A stretch of DNA of 64,000 nt from the NCBI GenBank assembly GCA_026225945.1, contig JAMJFZ010000239.1:28173501-28237500 (forward strand). Direction: 5' to 3'. The notes under the pieces were generated by a model. It had not been told where the DNA came from. It ran no database searches and worked only from the letters and a program-made list of their open reading frames with translations. Every line of letters starts with the position of its first letter. Within the stretch, counting starts at the first letter, position 1. Position numbers and translations under genes: made by a program. The stretch comes from Cricetomys ansorgei (lineage: Eukaryota > Chordata > Mammalia > Rodentia > Nesomyidae). Of this stretch, positions 59,418 through 64,000 are shown piece by piece.

Positions 59418-59560
59418 ACAATTAATAAGAAAGAGGTCATGAATTAGAAAATGATTAAGGAAGGCTAAATGAGTGGATTTGGAGGGGAAAAGGGGGAAGC
59501 AGGAAGAGGTGCAATTCTATTATAATCTAAAAAAATAGATTAAATTTAAAAAGAAAAGCA
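58528..59560 (+). mobile_element. L1 with internal inversion: antisense ORF2 joined to sense 3' UTR
   Basis: About 58550-59170 is antisense ORF2 reverse transcriptase region: 'accatcactgcatctctggg', 'gaagctttcttgatcatag', 'ttttgcatctatgttcataa', 'ggaaaactggtctgtaattc', 'aaaccatctggccctgtgct' and 'cgttgaagtctgttgtgtct'. About 59219-59560 is sense 3' UTR and tail: 'accaactggttatccaatac', 'caaatggctgtctctgaaaa', a GT array, 'aagaaagaggtcatgaatta' and 'ctattataatctaaaaaaat'. The halves meet at about 59200 with opposite polarity, as twin priming produces. Roughly the last third of ORF2 is missing between them. Confidence 0.82.
59320..59413 (+). repeat. (TG)n microsatellite inside the L1 3' UTR
   Basis: TG units with TATG and TCTG interruptions, then about 23 perfect TG units. 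It expanded from the GT-rich segment native to the L1 3' UTR. The His/Thr-only minus-strand frames are its translation. Confidence 0.96.
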
Positions 59561-59629
59561 TAACAGTTACCCCAAATTGGCCAACGAAATCTATGATGTC
59601 TAAATATTTCAATGAATGTGAGTTTTAAT

Positions 59630-59960
59630 AGAATTATTTATTTTTACATGCATACAATGTTTTTTTTTGATAATGTAGATCCTACACCCTCTCTCCCAAC
59701 ATCCCTCATCCTGATTTCCTATAATTCTTCTTTCTAAATTATCTATTGTGTCCTATTCGTATTGCTCTGGCTAGAATGTGCAAGTTTGTAGGACTCTCCC
59801 GTTAAAATACTTACTAGTAGTCATATCTCCAATTCTCAAAAAAGTATTATTCCTCAATCAGTAGCAACCAGCTGCCAATAACTCCTCAGCTAGGAGAGGA
59901 GCTTCATGAAGCAAACCAGGGAAGAGTATTGGGTGTTTAGCACTCATCACTGTGTTGTGT
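59630..59960 (-). mobile_element. L1 3' UTR, antisense
   Basis: 'atttttacatgcatacaatg', a T-run, 'ctctctcccaacatccctca', 'tgcaagtttgtaggactctc', 'agcaaccagctgccaataac' and 'tcctcagctaggagaggagc' resemble an antisense rodent L1 3' UTR variant. The right boundary is unclear. Confidence 0.5.
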
Positions 59961-60904
59961 GTGTGAATCCTGTAATCTCATCGAAATCACAAAAGATTAT
60001 ACTTTATTTACTCTTTTATCTTCATAAAATAAATGCAGCTGAATGATACCGTCCATTCTTCTGGTGAAGAATTCTTGCACCCTTTCGACTACTTTGTAAA
60101 GTTTTCTTCTGCTCATGGTATGTTGGATGCCATTACATTTCTTTGTTTTATTTCTGACTGTTTTGCTGTATCAGAGAATTGTGTGTGTGTTATCATTTCC
60201 GAAATTTCTGTGTCTGTACAGTTGTTAGTAAATTAAAATTTTTAATAATATGTGTCTTTTATCACAACTTAATGTTTTTTGGTCTGCAAGCCTCATCTGA
60301 TGCTCTCTTGACATGTGGAATGCTATTAAGTTTAGTAGGTGTACATATGGAAAAATAAAAATACTCAAGATTTTTGCTTTTTCAAGATTTCCTTGCAATG
60401 TCCCAGTGGGATCAATTTTCCCAGAGAAGATGAAGTAAATCAGGTCAGGAAACTTCTGACAAGTTAAGAATATGCCTCTATGTGGACAATGAAGGCCAAA
60501 AGTGAATTAATCCTGGGTATTTCTTCCAGTCTCAGAGTAAAGTGATGGGTGTTCTCCCAGTGGAAAAAGAGGAGTGAGTAGAACATGAACTTACTTGTCC
60601 TTAGAGATGGGTGATGTGTGACAATGTTGATGAGTCATTTGAGAGTTTGAAGAATGAAAATAGAATATTATTTTGTAAATGGTTTTGTATAATCTAAGAG
60701 TAAAAAAAAATCAAGAGTATTTCATTGATAGCATTTATAATTTTCTAATGTTTGGGCCACAAGTAAGAATATAAGCCAAAACCTGTCTGCATTTTTGTGG
60801 TGGCAAATACCAGATTTCATAAGAATGCTATTTTATTTTGGAGTGACTCTTCTAGAGCCTCACATGAGCCTTTGTTATTGGTTGACAAAGAATGGTCAAA
60901 CTTG
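59961..60904. other. Unique noncoding stretch
   Basis: No gene or nameable repeat. Confidence 0.5.
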
Positions 60905-61130
60905 AAATCTCATACACACAAACAACAAACACAGACTCAGCATATTGTGTTTACATGCATTTCTACATATGCATACATACATGCATACATATGTGTAACA
61001 GTGATACACAAAGAAGAAGAGACTATGAATTTCAGAGTGGGGTTCCTGGGAGAGGTGTAAAATAGGGTAGCTGTGGGGGGAATAGATAGAGGTAATGGAG
61101 GAGGACATTGATATAATTCTATAATTCTAT
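60905..61130 (+). repeat. L1 3' UTR tail, sense
   Basis: 'catatgcatacatacatgca' (UTR simple repeat), 'agaagaagagactatgaatt', 'tcagagtggggttcctggga', a G-run, 'aatggaggaggacattgata' and 'taattctatttcaata' keep the order of the L1 3' end. Confidence 0.6.
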
Positions 61131-62224
61131 TTCAATAAGAACATACTGTAAAGAAGGAAAAAATTCTGTGTCTTTTACTATTTAGTTTCACACCTAATAA
61201 GGATGCTATGCTTACTTAACAGAGAGTTTACACTAGAAAACTCTGTTTTGGCTGCAAAGCATGCAAACTGAGTGATTCATCCTGAGAATTTTTGCATTTT
61301 ACTCATCTTTCTTTTCCCAATACTTGCATGTTTTCCTAATTCATAATGTGTTTGTTGCTTTAATAAACAACAATGACATGATCTAAGCATCAAATGTAAG
61401 TAAAAAAAAAATTTCTGCAGAGGAAAGGAGAAAGGAAGTCAGAATTGATGGAAGAGAGTAGGATGAAAAGGAAGGAAAGAACAGGAGGAAGAAAAAAAAG
61501 TACTTTAAATTTTATTTGGAAACATCTACAAAGGCTTTGTCAGAAAGAATATCAGGTAATATTTCCATTAAGCTTGGTCTTATATGTTAGATATATGATC
61601 AGTTACAGTTACATTAATCAAAAGAGAGGGTGAACAAGCAATCTAGAACTAGCTGTTATTAATATACTGTTTTCAAAGGCAAAGTATAAAAATATATACA
61701 TAACAAATACTGGGTACATACGAAGCAACAACAAATCTCTACAAAATACAAAGAAATCCCGCATATACCAGCACACCAGGGACCAAGGGTCCCCATTTGA
61801 CTTTCAAAATGATCGGTTTTATCCCCAGAAAATTGGTCCAATTTACAGACAGCTATAAACTGAATAGTAAATAGCCCCTTTATAATACCATCTCTTCCCA
61901 GTATCCCACCGTGGGCCTGGCTCCTGACTCATTGCCCAGCTGCTCCAAGAAACCCTGCGTAAAGAAAGACACATGGATCCTGAAAGTAATCTGTTTCCCA
62001 GTTCCTCATTGCCCTGGGAAGGCACAGAATTTATGGGACTTGTTAGAGCAGCCAGGCTAGTAAAAACAGAAAGATACCCAAATGTTCTTGGCACTGCGTT
62101 GTGCCTGGGGACATGAAGTGCTCAAACTTCTCTGACCCAGACTATACCTTTGCCATCCTTTAGGGGGTGCTTAATAGTGCACTGTCTTCATTGTGACCAT
62201 TGGCAATCCATCCTATTAAACATG
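61131..62224. other. Unique noncoding stretch
   Basis: No gene. About 61840-62180 is GC-richer and apparently unique. It has short minus-strand frames with no known domain. Confidence 0.45.
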
Positions 62225-62362
62225 GTGTAGTTACATGCATACAATAACAAGTAATAAAAAAAAAAAGGCCTTGACATTAAATGAGAGCAGGGATGGATTT
62301 GGAGAAGGGAAGGGAAAGGAGAAATGTAATTCAATTACAATTTCAAAAGAAAACCAAAAAAA
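62225..62362 (+). repeat. L1 3' terminal segment, sense
   Basis: 'gttacatgcatacaataaca', an A-run, 'aggccttgacattaaatgag', 'gatggatttggagaaggga' and 'gaaatgtaattcaattacaa' followed by A-rich sequence are the end of a rodent L1. Confidence 0.65.
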
Positions 62363-63334
62363 TGGTGGTGTTTCAAATTAAGTTCTAGTTTCTGTTATGG
62401 AAAGAGAGTGGTAATTATGTCATGGGAGAGTTGATAAAAACTTTTGAAATAAAAATTGTCTTTCATTCTCATTTGTAAACTCCTTGTGATGTTCTCTTCT
62501 ACAGGAAAAAAACCTCAACTAATAAATAAAAGTAATTATTCACTAAGGTTGATTATGAATACCTGTAAAGTTTAGATAATGAGAAATACCTGACTTTAAC
62601 TGTCTTCTCAATAATAGTTTGTTTGACAATGAATGTGTGTACTGGTAGTCATAGCTGTCAGAATTCTCTCTGTATATGACATTAGTGGAGTGAATTTGCT
62701 AGAGCACCTAAAGATATCCACGTTTCTGAAAATGCTTTCTTTAGAGGATATACTATGAACACAGTCTTATTTATATCTCCTGAGGTAGAATATAAAGAAG
62801 ATGAAAGATAACAAACTCAATAAACTCTCCAAGCAACACAGTCAAATGATTTTTCTGAAGTTATTTTCCTGGGCCAAGAGTACATCTACACATCTATGAC
62901 GATTTAAATGTAAATTTCACTAAAATAATTAACTTGAAAAGTCCAGTTTCTCAGGTATGTAGACCACATTTAAAGAACTAAATAGAACTTATGACTAATA
63001 ATGACAGCATTGGAAAGCATAGCTCGTAAAACAAATTCAATCTTAACAGATTTTTCTACGGGAAGTATTGGTCTAAAGAGTCATCATATCTGTAGGCCTT
63101 TTGTTTTATTATAGTGTGTTTTATAGCCAATCAAAAATACTGCTGAAATAAATTGCTTGTGCATCAAGGGTATACATGTTGTATAAAACCTATTGTTTAT
63201 CTGGACTCTTCAAGGTATCCATCAGACATTAACTTTCAGAAGTCTGTAAGAATGACTTGATGCTCACTGTTGTTATAATAGCTACAGTCTTTTTTTTTTT
63301 TTTGTCTTGATACCATGGGATATACCAGTTAACA
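62363..63334. other. Unique noncoding stretch
   Basis: Nothing recognised. A T-run of 13 lies at 63291-63303. Confidence 0.5.
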
Positions 63335-63425
63335 ACTATTTAGTGTGTACTTTAAATTCCAAGCACTGTTATAAACACTTGAAATATAAAAGTGAAAAAA
63401 AAAGATTGCTACATTCAAGCACCAA
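63335..63425 (+). repeat. Possible ancient MIR/L2-like fragment
   Basis: 'aacaactatttagtgtgtac' then 'caagcactgttataaacact' and 'tgaaatataaaagtgaa' recall the 'tactatgtgccaggcactgt' phrase of ancient mammalian repeats. Very short, tentative. Confidence 0.35.
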
Positions 63426-63649
63426 GCTTTCAGATTTCAGCTAAGTACATTTCTATGAATGCCTGACACGAATCTGAAATTATAGTAGACATTAAGGCCC
63501 TATAACTCTTTCATGGTATTATTTGAACTGAGAAAAACAAGCAAACAAACTCCTCAAAACTCTAGAGATTAACTATTAATGAAGGTCAGGCTCTAATGAA
63601 TTTGGGATTTAGTACAATCTTATCTACATATATTTTTTAGCTTTATTTT

Positions 63650-63965
63650 GTATATGTGTATATATGACCATGTGTGTACAGATTTGTGCTTCTGTACACA
63701 TGTGTGTGAAGGCCAGAAATCCACATTCAATTTTTTTTTCTCCATGACTTCCCATCCTGTCTTTTGAGAAATGGTCTGTCACTAAGGCTGTAGCTCACAG
63801 CTTCGGCTAGGTTATCTGCCAAGGAAAATCCATCTATATTCCTTTCCCTGCCTCCCAGGGTTGGGACTACACACAAGCACTTTTGTACAGTCAGCATAAG
63901 TGGGGTCTGGACATAGAAGCTCAGGTTCTCATACTTAGATGGCAAACTCTTTACTCACAGATAAG
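63650..63965 (-). repeat. B4A/RSINE-type composite SINE, reverse, near full length
   Basis: 'atgtgtgtgaaggccagaaa', 'gtcttttgagaaatggtctg', 'aaggctgtagctcacagctt', 'ccctgcctcccagggttggg', 'gactacacacaagcac', 'gaagctcaggttctcatact' and 'tactcacagataagccatcc' follow the antisense order of the fused SINE. The tRNA-like head is on the right. It shares its plan with 26040-26350. Confidence 0.75.
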
Positions 63966-64000
63966 CCATCCTTGCACTCCAGTTTTATCTCTTTCCCTTT

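Noticed and set aside
59134..59440. His/Thr-repeat frames on the minus strand
   Set aside because: They are the TG tract inside an L1 3' UTR, not a histidine-rich protein.
1..64000. CRISPR arrays, bacterial operons or phage-like modules
   Set aside because: SINE/L1 content shows mammalian nuclear DNA. The tandem repeats are microsatellites without spacers of the CRISPR kind.
1..64000. Strong strand bias of L1 pieces as evidence for an intron
   Set aside because: The longest pieces are on the minus strand, but many short sense tails exist (30.3, 30.5, 36.1, 41.6, 59.3, 61.0, 62.3 kb), so the bias is not convincing.

Overview
The window is AT-rich, CpG-poor nuclear DNA from a muroid rodent. 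It carries the rodent SINE set: B1 copies at about 11.0, 17.3, 26.4, 33.1, 41.1 and 41.9 kb, an ID element at 3.6 kb, a B2 copy at 17.5 kb, a B3-like copy at 31.6 kb and composite B4A/RSINE-type copies at 26.0, 43.4, 57.5 and 63.7 kb. It also carries many truncated LINE-1 (L1) pieces with rodent-type 3' UTRs, and long microsatellites. All copies are visibly diverged and no young full-length L1 is present, so the species cannot be fixed. A cricetid (vole, hamster, deer mouse) or an old murid context both fit.

I see no protein-coding gene, tRNA, rRNA, snRNA or convincing exon. The open frames are short and are explained by microsatellites, decayed L1 or chance. The window is best read as a gene desert or the inside of a large intron.

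Layout: 0-11 kb is mostly unique sequence with scattered SINEs and an L1 scrap. 11-17.7 kb has a B1, an LTR-like repeat, a 2.1 kb minus-strand L1 3' portion and a B1-B2 pair. 17.7-20.9 kb is unique. 20.9-23.9 kb is a decayed minus-strand L1 ORF2 interrupted by a 275 bp TTC/CTC tract, followed by an L1-linked repeat and an LTR-like repeat. 26.0-26.9 kb is a run of three minus-strand repeats. 29.9-33.6 kb has L1 tails and SINEs. 36-45.3 kb is the densest repeat block. 45-52.9 kb holds two members of a B1-ended composite family and long tetranucleotide tracts. 56-63.9 kb mixes microsatellites, B4A and L1 3' ends.

The most notable structures are three L1 insertions whose two halves face opposite ways (twin-priming inversions), three copies of a B1-ended LTR-like family in which one copy has an expanded TGACTC-rich interior, and a CpG-dense island-like patch of about 140 bp at 14.8 kb. 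There is no sign of an undescribed gene system. Repeat names rest on my memory of rodent consensus sequences, and boundaries are good to roughly 10-30 bases.
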